From the NCBI GenBank assembly GCA_944325905.1, contig CALVBY010000005.1:1-46231 (forward strand): DNA of 46,231 nucleotides, written 5' to 3'. Source of the stretch: Candidatus Gastranaerophilales bacterium. Its GTDB lineage: Bacteria; Cyanobacteriota; Vampirovibrionia; Gastranaerophilales; Gastranaerophilaceae. How positions within the stretch are numbered: position 1 is the stretch's first letter; the number at the start of each line of letters is the position of its first letter. Under the pieces are notes generated by a model. It worked only from the letters and a program-made list of their open reading frames with translations, did no database searches and was not told the DNA's origin. This document shows positions 11,333 through 18,859 of this stretch, piece after piece. Position numbers and translations under genes: made by a program.

Positions 11333-11398
11333 CAAAAGTTGCCGCCGTGCGCGCAGCACTTATTATAATCTTCTAAATTAAATAATGGTTCAATAATA
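11333..11398. repeat. Dispersed repeat, copy 2 of the window-start element
   Basis: Bases 11333-11362 are identical to 1-30, and similarity continues to about 11398. Together with 11312-11332 it forms a hairpin centred on ACTTTTGA-CA-TCAAAAGT, with mostly complementary CGG(T/C)GG arms outside. Confidence 0.8.
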
Positions 11399-11420
11399 GT
11401 AATAGTTTTTATGTAACAAT

Positions 11421-11480
11421 TAACCACAAACATTACCCACTTGTGGTTATTGATATTTTCTTTTTGTTTTATGCTAATAT
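11421..11480 (+). promoter_or_regulatory. Extended -10 promoter with upstream inverted repeat (thioredoxin-ccdA)
   Basis: TAATAT (11475-11480) is preceded by TGC, an extended -10 pattern, with TTGATA (11450-11455) as a possible -35 at 19 bp. Immediately upstream is a perfect 9-bp inverted repeat, TAACCACAA (11421-11429) and TTGTGGTTA (11441-11449), which abuts the -35 and could be an operator. SD AGGAGAG precedes the ATG at 11502. Confidence 0.5.
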
Positions 11481-11501
11481 AGAGAACATAAGGAGAGTAT
11501 T

Positions 11502-11891
11502 ATGAAGAAAAACTTGATTACGGTTATATTAGTTTTAGCAGTCCCAATAATTGCATATATGGCACTCACAAAATCAACTGCAACAACAGCTCAACCGACA
11601 GATGCAATGAACAAACCGCAAGTGTTGAAATTCACATCAAAAATGTGTCTTGACTGCCAAAAAATGAATACCGTTTTTAAGGAAATCTTCCCTCAATATG
11701 AAGGTAAAATAATTCTGACAGAAATTCCTGTTCAAGACGGAACCTCTTTCACTAATTCGCAAATTGAAAAATATAACGTAACACTTGTCCCGACGATAAT
11801 TCTTTTAGATTCATCAGGTAAACAAGTTAGAAGAATTGAAGGTGCTATAGAAAAAGAAGAAATGAATAATTACTTGAAGGATCTTAAGTAA
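11502..11891 (+). CDS. Membrane-anchored thioredoxin-like protein
   Basis: A thiol-disulfide exchange protein probably acting outside the cytoplasmic membrane. Residues 5-22 form a hydrophobic anchor or uncleaved signal, followed by a Ser/Thr/Ala-rich spacer and a thioredoxin fold. The active site is Cys49-Leu-Asp-Cys52, and the cis-proline is in LVPTI further on. The length (129 residues) fits a single domain. The next gene, a CcdA-like thiol transporter, begins 1 bp after its stop; this pairing fits delivery of electrons from cytoplasmic thioredoxin to an extracytoplasmic thioredoxin. The final target (cytochrome maturation, secreted proteins or peroxide reduction) cannot be told. Confidence 0.9.
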   Translation: MKKNLITVILVLAVPIIAYMALTKSTATTAQPTDAMNKPQVLKFTSKMCLDCQKMNTVFKEIFPQYEGKIILTEIPVQDGTSFTNSQIEKYNVTLVPTIILLDSSGKQVRRIEGAIEKEEMNNYLKDLK

Positions 11892-11892
11892 A

Positions 11893-12594
11893 ATGGACTA
11901 CGCTGATATTTTTGCAAACAGTAATAATTTGCTGATACTTTTCAGTTTATCATTTTTGGGCGGTTTAATAGCCTCAATTTCGCCATGTTCATTATCTATG
12001 CTGCCTATCATAATTGGATATATCGGCGGATATTCGGATGCAAAACCATCAAAAACACTTTTGCAAATGATATTTTTTGTTTTTGGAACCGCAATAGTAT
12101 TTTCTGCAATCGGAATAGTATGTGCAATTACTGGTAAGGTTTTTGTATCATTTGCAAGCGGATATTTTGGACTTGTATTAGCCTCTATAATTCTTATTAT
12201 GGGATTAAAACTTGTGGGTTTTTTAGATTTTGAAATGCCTGTTTTTATCAAGGAAATGCCCAAAAACGACACACATAACACTTTTGTATATCCAATAATT
12301 TTAGGCGGAGTGTTTGCACTTGTAGGAAGTCCTTGTTCTACACCAATTTTAGCAGGTATTATGGCTTTTGCATCACTTTCTGCAAATATAATAAATGCTA
12401 TTATAATGCTGTTTTTATTTTCTTTGGGGCAAGGTTTAATCCTTATACTGGCAGGATTTTTAACCTCAAGATTAAAAAATTGGCAAAGCTTTTACAAAAT
12501 TTCTGACATACTTATGAAGCTGTGCGGCGTGCTTTTAATACTTGCTTCATTATATATTTTTTATAAGATTTTTCACCCGCTTATTGTAAATTAG
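11893..12594 (+). CDS. CcdA/DsbD-family thiol electron transporter
   Basis: An inner-membrane protein that carries reducing equivalents across the membrane by thiol exchange. It has about six hydrophobic segments and the two family cysteines in SPC contexts: Cys32 in [10 protein letters not shown] and Cys148 in GSPCSTP, which lie in the first and fourth segments of the pseudo-symmetric repeat. Its 233 residues match CcdA rather than full-length DsbD. The ATG follows the thioredoxin stop by one base, and AAGGAT within the end of that gene serves as ribosome-binding site. The physiological acceptor is presumably the preceding thioredoxin. Confidence 0.92.
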   Translation: MDYADIFANSNNLLILFSLSFLGGLIASISPCSLSMLPIIIGYIGGYSDAKPSKTLLQMIFFVFGTAIVFSAIGIVCAITGKVFVSFASGYFGLVLASIILIMGLKLVGFLDFEMPVFIKEMPKNDTHNTFVYPIILGGVFALVGSPCSTPILAGIMAFASLSANIINAIIMLFLFSLGQGLILILAGFLTSRLKNWQSFYKISDILMKLCGVLLILASLYIFYKIFHPLIVN

Positions 12595-12612
12595 CCCCTC
12601 GTGTTGTACAAT
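12584..12612 (+). promoter_or_regulatory. Promoter of the ribH operon
   Basis: TTGTAA (12584-12589) and TACAAT (12607-12612) are separated by 17 bp, the first box overlapping the end of the ccdA-like gene. An in-frame ATG at 12611 lies inside the -10 box, which supports 12635 as the true ribH start. Confidence 0.6.
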
Positions 12613-12634
12613 GTATGCAAAGGAGTATATTAAG

Positions 12635-13096
12635 ATGAAGACATTTGAAGGGCAATTGACGGTTAGTAATGAAAAATTTTGCATAATTATATCAAGATTT
12701 AATGATTTTATCGGAGCAAAACTATTATCAGGTGCCGTAGATGAACTTAAAAGACACGGCGTTGCCGATGAAAATATTGATATAGTAAAAGTTCCGGGGG
12801 CTTTTGAAATCCCTCTAGCAGCACAGAAGTTTGCAAAAACAGGCAAATACAATGCACTAATAACTCTTGGAGCCGTAATAAAAGGTTCAACACCGCACTT
12901 TGATTACGTAAGTGCCGAAGTATCAAAAGGTGTTGCACACGTAAGTCTTGAAACTGGAGTACCTGTAATATTTGGAGTTTTAACAACTGATAATATAGAA
13001 CAAGCAATCGAAAGAGCAGGAACAAAAGCCGGTAACAAAGGTTCTGATGCTGCCAAAACAGCTATCGAAATGGCAAATCTGGTTAAATTAGTTTAG
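12635..13096 (+). CDS. ribH: 6,7-dimethyl-8-ribityllumazine synthase
   Basis: Makes lumazine from 3,4-dihydroxybutanone phosphate and the ribitylamino-pyrimidine, the penultimate step of riboflavin synthesis. The substrate-binding segments are present: [16 protein letters not shown], and [14 protein letters not shown] with VFGVLTTD downstream. The start at 12635 gives 153 residues, normal for the family, and has AAAGGAG upstream. The next genes (murQ, gpsA, ricT) follow closely, so it probably heads a mixed operon. No other rib gene is in the window. Confidence 0.97.
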   Translation: MKTFEGQLTVSNEKFCIIISRFNDFIGAKLLSGAVDELKRHGVADENIDIVKVPGAFEIPLAAQKFAKTGKYNALITLGAVIKGSTPHFDYVSAEVSKGVAHVSLETGVPVIFGVLTTDNIEQAIERAGTKAGNKGSDAAKTAIEMANLVKLV

Positions 13097-13112
13097 TTTA
13101 TTGGGGGTTTAT

Positions 13113-14006
13113 ATGAGTGAAGTTATTACAGAGTATCGCAATCAAAATACTAAAGACATCGACCTTTTACCGACGATTGAAATGGTAAGGAAGATGAATG
13201 AAGAAGACAAACTGGTTGCATTAGCCGTTGAAGATGAAGCTGAACATATTGCGGAAGCGATAGATTTAATAGCAAAACAATTTTTAAAAGGCGGAAGATT
13301 ATTCTATTTTGGAGCAGGTACATCCGGCAGACTCGGTATTTTAGATGCTTCAGAATGTCCTCCGACATTCAGCGTTCCGTACGATATGGTGCAGGGGCGA
13401 ATTGCGGGCGGTAAAGAGGCATTTTTATACTCTGTTGAGGGTGCCGAGGACAATTTTGACCTTGGAGTTGAAGATGCAAAAGTTTTAACCGATAAAGATG
13501 TATGCGTTGTTATATCTGCAAGCGGTAATCCTAAATACCTTTTGGGAGTATTACAGCAGGCAGAAGATGTGGGCGCAAAAACTATTGCCATAACCTGCAA
13601 CTCTAACGGCAGAATTGCTGAAGAAGCAGGATTGGTAATATGTGTTGAAGTAGGACCAGAAGTTATAGCAGGCTCCAGCCGCTTGAAAGCAGGTACTGCG
13701 CAAAAAATGATTTTGAATATGTTATCAACCGGTTCTATGATAAAAATCGGTAAAACATACGAAAACTTTATGATTGACCTTAAAGCTGTCAATGAGAAAT
13801 TAAAAGACAGAGCAATCAGAATTGTTGCACAAATTGCAGATGTAAGTCACGCAGAGGCATTGGCAACTCTTTTGAAATGTGATTGGGAGATTAAAACAGC
13901 AATTGTCTCAATTACACAGAATTTGGATATTGAAAAATCCAGAGAAGAATTAAAAAAACACGGTGGTGTTTTAAGAAAGATGATATACAAACCACAAGCT
14001 GTATAA
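13113..14006 (+). CDS. murQ: N-acetylmuramic acid 6-phosphate etherase
   Basis: Splits the lactyl ether of MurNAc-6-phosphate to GlcNAc-6-phosphate and D-lactate, a step in cell-wall recycling. The N-terminal SIS domain has FGAGTSGRLGILDASECPPTF, with the catalytic Glu region, and ISASGNPKY for sugar-phosphate binding. The conserved KAGTAQKMILNMLSTGSM segment follows. The ATG at 13113 is preferred over a TTG at 13101 because GGGGG lies 5-9 bases before it. At 297 residues it is full length. The product feeds NagA, encoded at 37366. Confidence 0.97.
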   Translation: MSEVITEYRNQNTKDIDLLPTIEMVRKMNEEDKLVALAVEDEAEHIAEAIDLIAKQFLKGGRLFYFGAGTSGRLGILDASECPPTFSVPYDMVQGRIAGGKEAFLYSVEGAEDNFDLGVEDAKVLTDKDVCVVISASGNPKYLLGVLQQAEDVGAKTIAITCNSNGRIAEEAGLVICVEVGPEVIAGSSRLKAGTAQKMILNMLSTGSMIKIGKTYENFMIDLKAVNEKLKDRAIRIVAQIADVSHAEALATLLKCDWEIKTAIVSITQNLDIEKSREELKKHGGVLRKMIYKPQAV

Positions 14007-14015
14007 GGAGAAGAA

Positions 14016-15017
14016 ATGAAGCTAACAGTTCTAGGAGCAGGATGTTGGGGGTTAACCTTAGCGTGGTTATTGACAAATAATTTTGAAGAAATAACTGTCT
14101 GGGGTAGAGAAAACGACTTAAGTGAAGATTTAATAAACAACAAACACACTTCAAAACCACTTGAAGTTCAACTTGCTGATAAGGTTGAAATAACTTCAGA
14201 TATGAAAAAAGCAATTGAAGGCGCAGATATCATATTAAACGTAGTTGCAACGTCAGGAACACGTGATGTATGCGAGAATTTGAAGCTGTCAGGTATAAAA
14301 TCAGAGCAAATACTTGTAAACGCATCAAAGGGCATAGAATTGCCGTCATTGATGAGGATGAGTGAAGTTATAAAAGATGTTTTACCTGAGCAAAAATTAG
14401 CAATTTTATCCGGGCCGACACTTGCCAAAGAAGTTCTTCAAGGCAAACCAACAGCGGCTTCTGTTGCAAGTGACGATATGAAAGTTGCAGAATTTGTCCA
14501 AAGAGCCTGCAATGTACCCGGTAAATTCAGACTTTACACAAATAGTGATGTAATAGGCGTGGAACTTGGCGGAAGCCTCAAAAACGTAATTGCTATTGCA
14601 TCAGGTTTTGCCCATGCAATGAATTTAGGCGACAACTGCGCAGGTACCTTGTTAACCCGAGGCATGGCAGAAATCGTCCGAGTAAGCATTCAGCTTGGTG
14701 CAAATCCTTCAACCCTGTACGGACTATCCGGTATGGGCGACTTAATTGCGACATGTTCAAGCCCTATGTCAAGGAACTACACTGTAGGTTCAATGTTGGG
14801 TAAGGGTAAAAAAATCGACGATATACTAAAGGAACTCGGGTCTGTTGCAGAGGGGGTTAAAACCTCTAAAGCAATCTGCGAACTTGCAAAAAAACTTGAT
14901 ATTGATGTTCCTGTGTCAAACGCGATTTATGAAGCTGTATACACGGATATAACACCTCAAGAACTGCTGGATAAATTAATGAACAGAAAGTTAAAAGAAG
15001 AAGAAAAATATGTATAA
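14016..15017 (+). CDS. gpsA: Glycerol-3-phosphate dehydrogenase [NAD(P)+]
   Basis: Reduces dihydroxyacetone phosphate to sn-glycerol-3-phosphate for phospholipid synthesis; cytosolic. The N-terminal dinucleotide loop is GAGCWG (residues 7-12), a slight variant of the usual GxGxWG. Further conserved blocks are SKGIE, LSGPTLAKEV, ELGGSLKNVIAIASG with the catalytic lysine, and GLSGMGDLIATCSSPMSRN. The 333-residue length is normal. It starts 10 bp after murQ with SD AAGGAG, and its last 8 bases overlap ricT, so it is translationally coupled in the operon. Confidence 0.97.
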   Translation: MKLTVLGAGCWGLTLAWLLTNNFEEITVWGRENDLSEDLINNKHTSKPLEVQLADKVEITSDMKKAIEGADIILNVVATSGTRDVCENLKLSGIKSEQILVNASKGIELPSLMRMSEVIKDVLPEQKLAILSGPTLAKEVLQGKPTAASVASDDMKVAEFVQRACNVPGKFRLYTNSDVIGVELGGSLKNVIAIASGFAHAMNLGDNCAGTLLTRGMAEIVRVSIQLGANPSTLYGLSGMGDLIATCSSPMSRNYTVGSMLGKGKKIDDILKELGSVAEGVKTSKAICELAKKLDIDVPVSNAIYEAVYTDITPQELLDKLMNRKLKEEEKYV

Positions 15018-15942
15018 ATACGCTGTAAGATATCTTAAAAACACATTTTATCCCATAACAGTACCTGAAACCTTAAAACTCGAAGACGGTCAAATGGTCA
15101 TTGTAAGAACCGAAAAAGGCGAAGAAGCTTTAAAGGTCTTTACTGTTAATTCAGAAATTGCGAAAATATGGGAAAAGAGTTCATCCAAGCCCGAACCCCT
15201 TCCTGTTATAAGAGTACTTTCGCAAAGAGATTTACAAACCCTTGAGGATATCAAAAAAGAAGAAGTTACATCATTTTTCAAGTGCAAAGAACTGGTGCAA
15301 AGGCACGGTTTAAATATGAACCTTGTTCAATGCAGAATAACTTTTGACAGAAGAAAAATAACCTTTTATTATACTGCACCTGAGAGGGTTGATTTTAGGG
15401 CTCTTTTAAAAGACTTAACCCAAGTTTTTACGCGTGTAAGAATTGATTTAAGGCATATCGGAGTTCGTGATGAAACCTCAATACTTGAAGGGACAGGCAT
15501 ATGCGGAAGACCTTTTTGCTGTTCAAGTTTTTTGAGAAAATTTGCAACGATTAACGTAAAACTTGCAAAAGACCAAGGAATGCCGATTGCCCCCGGAAAA
15601 ATTTCAGGCACATGCGGAAGATTGCTCTGCTGTCTCACTTACGAATACTCAAACTATATTGATGCCGCAAAAGGTATGCCACCTGTGGGTTCATCAGTTA
15701 TGACACCTGATGGGCTCGGAAAAGTTTGCTATTTGCAATTCCTAAGCGGCAAAGTTGCGGTTAAAATGGAAGATGGCAAAGTAAAAGAATTTCCAAAAGG
15801 CGATATCGAAATGGTTGATGCTGACGTTAACGTAGATATAGACGTTCAAATGCTTAATAACACCACTTATGTCGAAGATGATTTGAATATTGACATCAAA
15901 CAACTTGAAGATGACCGCAACAGCTCAACAGGTAATATTTAA
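15010..15942 (+). CDS. ricT: PSP1-domain protein, RicT/YaaT family
   Basis: Related to Bacillus RicT (YaaT), part of the Y-complex that binds iron-sulfur clusters and affects RNase Y-dependent mRNA processing. The PSP1 domain spans roughly residues 10-240. The family cysteine motifs are present as ICGRPFCC and TCGRLLCC, the likely cluster ligands. The C-terminal 50 residues are acidic and low in complexity. It overlaps gpsA by 8 bp, and its TAA overlaps the stop of the opposing nrdG within the four bases TTAA. No RicA or RicF partner is nearby, so the function in this lineage is inferred only from the family. Confidence 0.9.
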   Translation: MYKYAVRYLKNTFYPITVPETLKLEDGQMVIVRTEKGEEALKVFTVNSEIAKIWEKSSSKPEPLPVIRVLSQRDLQTLEDIKKEEVTSFFKCKELVQRHGLNMNLVQCRITFDRRKITFYYTAPERVDFRALLKDLTQVFTRVRIDLRHIGVRDETSILEGTGICGRPFCCSSFLRKFATINVKLAKDQGMPIAPGKISGTCGRLLCCLTYEYSNYIDAAKGMPPVGSSVMTPDGLGKVCYLQFLSGKVAVKMEDGKVKEFPKGDIEMVDADVNVDIDVQMLNNTTYVEDDLNIDIKQLEDDRNSSTGNI

Positions 15943-16616
15943 CGTACAGCAACATATTTTATTTTTTGCTTTAGAATACTTACAATATCTTCAAATTCCT
16001 TATCCGTATAAGTTTTTTCACCCATTATTTTGGGATCCAGAGTTTTGGATGGAACGAATTTTTGAAGATAATATTTTTCAGCGCCCTCAATTAAATCAGC
16101 AATATTTGAAAAATCCTCATAAGAAAGCTGTGATTTAACAACGGTTGTTCTAAATTCATACCCCAATTTTGAGGACATTATTATATTGATGCTTTCTTGG
16201 ATTTTATCACTTAAAATTTTGGAATTGGTAATAAGCGGATATTTTTCCAAAGGAGCCTTAATATCCATAGCAATGTAGTCAAGATATGGAAGAGCTTGAA
16301 TAATTTTATCAGGGAAGGTTCCGTTGGTGTCTAGTTTCACAAGAAATCCCATATCCTTAATCTGCTTTATAAAATCAACCAAATCACTTTGAAGACAAGG
16401 TTCGCCACCGGTTATCACAACCCCATCAAGCTTGCCTTTTCTTGAAGATAAGAACTCAAAAAAAGCCGGTACGGTTAATACCGGCTCTTTTAAGGCAATT
16501 AATTCAGGATTGTGGCAGTAACCACATCTAAAATTACACCCTTGCGTAAAAACAATAGCACTAATCTTATCCGGAAAATCCAGTAAAGATGTTTTTTGTA
16601 ATCCGCCTAAGAACAT
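15939..16616 (-). CDS. nrdG: Anaerobic ribonucleotide reductase activating protein (radical SAM)
   Basis: A radical S-adenosylmethionine enzyme that installs the glycyl radical on NrdD. The cluster motif is Cys27-x3-Cys31-x2-Cys34 (CNFRCGYC), preceded by DFPDK and followed by TGGEP. The 225 residues match the NrdG-like form paired with NrdD proteins lacking an ATP cone. The gene starts inside the last 10 bp of nrdD, implying translational coupling. The name rests on this pairing; the sequence alone could be called a generic glycyl-radical activase. Confidence 0.93.
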   Translation of the reverse strand: MFLGGLQKTSLLDFPDKISAIVFTQGCNFRCGYCHNPELIALKEPVLTVPAFFEFLSSRKGKLDGVVITGGEPCLQSDLVDFIKQIKDMGFLVKLDTNGTFPDKIIQALPYLDYIAMDIKAPLEKYPLITNSKILSDKIQESINIIMSSKLGYEFRTTVVKSQLSYEDFSNIADLIEGAEKYYLQKFVPSKTLDPKIMGEKTYTDKEFEDIVSILKQKIKYVAVR

Positions 16617-18454
16617 TCTCTTATAACGAATTCCTTTCTGTCTTTGAATTCACGTTTTTTACCCTTATTCCACTGTGTTACAGGTCTTATATAACCAACT
16701 ACACGTGAATAAACTTCGCACTCAGCGCCACATTCAGGGCAAGTAAAATGTTCACCTGCAACATATCCATGATTTGGACACGTACTGAATGTAGGAGAGA
16801 AAGTAAAGTAAGGCAAGTGATAATTGTTACATACTTTCTTAACCAAATTTTTCATGGTTTCAATATTGTGTATTCTTTCACCCGCATATATGTGAACAAC
16901 AGTACCACCTGTGTATTTTGTCTGCAAATCATCTTGGTGATCAAGAACTTCAAAAATATCATCTGTATAATTTACAGGCAACTGAGTAGAGTTGGTGTAG
17001 TAAGGATATTTTTCTTTATCCAATTTTGCCAACCTATATGAAGTCCCCTCACCCGGTGTTGCTTCCAAGTTATAATTGTGACCTGTTTCTTTTTGGAATT
17101 CAACAATTTTTTCTCTCATGAAATCCATTACTTCTACGGCAAATTGCTTACCTCTAAAGCTACCTATATCATCAGCCAAAAGATTCAAACAAGCCTCATT
17201 CATACCGATTAAACCTATTGTTGAGAAGTGGTTTTTCCAATAAACACCGAAACGTGATTTTATATCTCTCAAATAGAATTTAGTGTACGGATACAAATTC
17301 TTGTCCGTCAAATCTTCCAAAAGTGCTCTTTTAATTTCCAAACTCTTTTTAGCAAGTTCCATTTTTTCGGCAAGTTTTGCCATAAATTCGCCCTTAGTTT
17401 CAGAATTAGCAGCGATTTTAGGCAAGTTAATCGTAACAACCCCAACAGAACCTGTCAAAGGATTTGATCCAAACAAGCCGCCGCCTCTGTATTCAAGTTC
17501 TCTGTTATCAATTCTGAGTCTGCAACACATTGAACGAGCATCCTCAGGTGACATATCTGAATTTATGAAGTTTGAAAAATACGGAATACCGTATTTAGCA
17601 GCCATTTCCCAAAGTCCCTTGATATTTTCATTATCCCAATCAAAGTCTTTTGTTATGTTATATGTAGGGATAGGGAATGTAAATACACGACCTGAGTTAT
17701 CGCCCTGCATCATAACTTCAAAGAAGGCCTTATTTAGCATATCCATTTCTTTTTGGAATTCTTTATAAGTTTCTTCTTTCAATTCACCACCGATTATAAC
17801 AGGTTGTTCCGCATAGTAAGAAGGAACTGTCAAATCCATAGTTATATTAGTGAAAGGTGTTTGGAATCCGACTCTTGTCGGAACATTCATATTAAATACA
17901 AATTCCTGCATCGCTTGCTTAACTTGTTCATAATTCAAGTTATCGTATCTGATAAAAGGTGCAAGCAAGGTATCAAAGTTAGAAAATGCCTGAGCACCTG
18001 CAGCTTCTCCCTGCATAGTGTACATGAAATTTACTACCTGACCGAGTGCAGTTCTAAAATGTTTTGCAGGCGCACTTTCAACTTTTCCTTTAACACCTGT
18101 AAAACCTTCAGTTAAAAGATCTTTCAAATCCCAACCGACACAATAAACAGAGATAATATTCAAGTCGTGGATGTGAATATCACCATTAACATGTGCATTT
18201 TTTATGTCAGCAGGATAAATTTTGTTAAGCCAATAATTCTTGCTGATTTCAGAAGCAATATAATTATTGAGGCCCTGAATTGAATATGACATGTTCGAAT
18301 TCTCATTAACTTGCCAATCCAATTGCTTTAAATAATTGTCCACTAATGCAACATTAGAGTCTTTATCCGAAACGACCGGATTTGACATGTAAGCTGCTCT
18401 CTTTGCGGATCCCAAATCGACAACATTGTTGTCCTTCAAAATTGCATTGTTCAT
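16607..18454 (-). CDS. nrdD: Anaerobic (class III) ribonucleoside-triphosphate reductase
   Basis: Reduces ribonucleoside triphosphates to deoxy forms under strict anaerobiosis using a glycyl radical. The radical loop RVVGYIRPV is at residues 584-592 with Gly587 as the radical site. A metal-binding site lies just before it: Cys559-x2-His562 and Cys572-x2-Cys575. At 615 residues it lacks the N-terminal ATP-cone domain present in many NrdD proteins, so allosteric activity control by ATP/dATP may be missing. GGGAG lies about 8 bases before the ATG, next to the P13-like hairpin of a cobalamin riboswitch. nrdG follows with a 10-bp overlap. Confidence 0.97.
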   Translation of the reverse strand: MNNAILKDNNVVDLGSAKRAAYMSNPVVSDKDSNVALVDNYLKQLDWQVNENSNMSYSIQGLNNYIASEISKNYWLNKIYPADIKNAHVNGDIHIHDLNIISVYCVGWDLKDLLTEGFTGVKGKVESAPAKHFRTALGQVVNFMYTMQGEAAGAQAFSNFDTLLAPFIRYDNLNYEQVKQAMQEFVFNMNVPTRVGFQTPFTNITMDLTVPSYYAEQPVIIGGELKEETYKEFQKEMDMLNKAFFEVMMQGDNSGRVFTFPIPTYNITKDFDWDNENIKGLWEMAAKYGIPYFSNFINSDMSPEDARSMCCRLRIDNRELEYRGGGLFGSNPLTGSVGVVTINLPKIAANSETKGEFMAKLAEKMELAKKSLEIKRALLEDLTDKNLYPYTKFYLRDIKSRFGVYWKNHFSTIGLIGMNEACLNLLADDIGSFRGKQFAVEVMDFMREKIVEFQKETGHNYNLEATPGEGTSYRLAKLDKEKYPYYTNSTQLPVNYTDDIFEVLDHQDDLQTKYTGGTVVHIYAGERIHNIETMKNLVKKVCNNYHLPYFTFSPTFSTCPNHGYVAGEHFTCPECGAECEVYSRVVGYIRPVTQWNKGKKREFKDRKEFVIRECS

Positions 18455-18461
18455 AAAACGA

Positions 18462-18564
18462 CTCCCAGATTACCGTGGTGTAACTCAACCTAAATAAGCA
18501 TTCCGACTATAACGGCTGCGGTCCAGTGAGGGATTTTCACCCATGCTTTCCTCAGATAGGTACC
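18462..18564 (-). promoter_or_regulatory. Cobalamin riboswitch upstream of nrdD
   Basis: Read on the minus strand, the leader contains GGTGAAAATCCCTCACTG followed by GACCGCAGCCGT and AGTCGGAATGC, matching the conserved core and B12-box region of cobalamin riboswitches. A closing helix ACCTA/TAGGT (18557-18561 with 18488-18492) and an inner AAGCAT/ATGCTT helix support the fold. A hairpin at 18468-18483 could make the kissing loop. It lies 1-6 bases from the nrdD ribosome-binding site (18462-18466), so control is probably at translation; no terminator is visible. Confidence 0.87.
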
Positions 18565-18567
18565 ATG

Positions 18568-18596
18568 ATTTTATAACCATAATTCAAATTTGTCAA
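18568..18596 (-). promoter_or_regulatory. nrdDG promoter
   Basis: On the minus strand TTGACA (18591-18596) and TAAAAT (18568-18573) are separated by 17 bp. Transcription would start just upstream of the riboswitch core. Confidence 0.75.
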
Positions 18597-18616
18597 TAAA
18601 TCCCAAGATTGATTAA

Positions 18617-18823
18617 CTATGGCTTAACATAAACGTAATACACGTCACCATCAACAAGTTTTATTGAATATTTAACATAGTTTGGGTGCTTTGGATCAGG
18701 TTCTTCTTGAGAAACATTCGCAACAAAATCATTATCAATAAATTTACGCACCTCATTTAGAGTAAAATATCCTTTTGTTAAATATTTTGTAAATCGTTCA
18801 TATTGGCGTTCTTCATTACTCAT
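18617..18823 (-). CDS. Small protein of unknown function (68 aa)
   Basis: I do not recognise it. It begins MSNEERQYERF, is charged, and appears to be a small soluble alpha/beta domain ending in a hydrophobic strand (VYYVYVKP). There is no signal peptide or cysteine. A strong promoter, TTGCAT (18852-18857), 16 bp, TATAAT (18830-18835), ends exactly 6 nt before the ATG and no Shine-Dalgarno fits, so the mRNA is probably leaderless. This promoter placement is good evidence that the gene is real. Confidence 0.75.
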   Translation of the reverse strand: MSNEERQYERFTKYLTKGYFTLNEVRKFIDNDFVANVSQEEPDPKHPNYVKYSIKLVDGDVYYVYVKP

Positions 18824-18829
18824 ATTAAT

Positions 18830-18857
18830 ATTATACCCAAATTTTAAATCAATGCAA
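18830..18857 (-). promoter_or_regulatory. Promoter giving a leaderless mRNA for the 68-aa protein
   Basis: Minus-strand TTGCAT-16-TATAAT, followed by 6 nt and the ATG. The expected transcription start falls at or within a base or two of the start codon. Confidence 0.7.
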
Positions 18858-18859
18858 CA

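Larger units (their letters stand above)
10955..11398. repeat. GC-rich, structured repeat island (intergenic)
   Basis: The 635 bp between 10867 and 11501 hold no credible gene. Within it, a GC-rich block contains two diverged copies of one unit (near 10970-11036 and 11207-11277), each with CTCGC(G/A)TTAAACGG and later CCTCTGCTCGC. It also holds many inverted repeats: the palindrome 11053-11066, a GCAATCC/GGATTGC hairpin at 11071-11087, a nested palindrome at 11120-11184, a hairpin at 11231-11254 and a hairpin around 11312-11350. Its right end repeats bases 1-65 of the window. It looks like a dispersed non-coding repeat cluster or a decayed mobile element; no transposase or tRNA is visible. 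Confidence 0.7.

Noticed and set aside
10867-11501. Decayed transposase or hidden gene in the repeat island
   Set aside because: No continuous frame, start signals or recognisable protein motif could be read on either strand; it is described as a repeat only.
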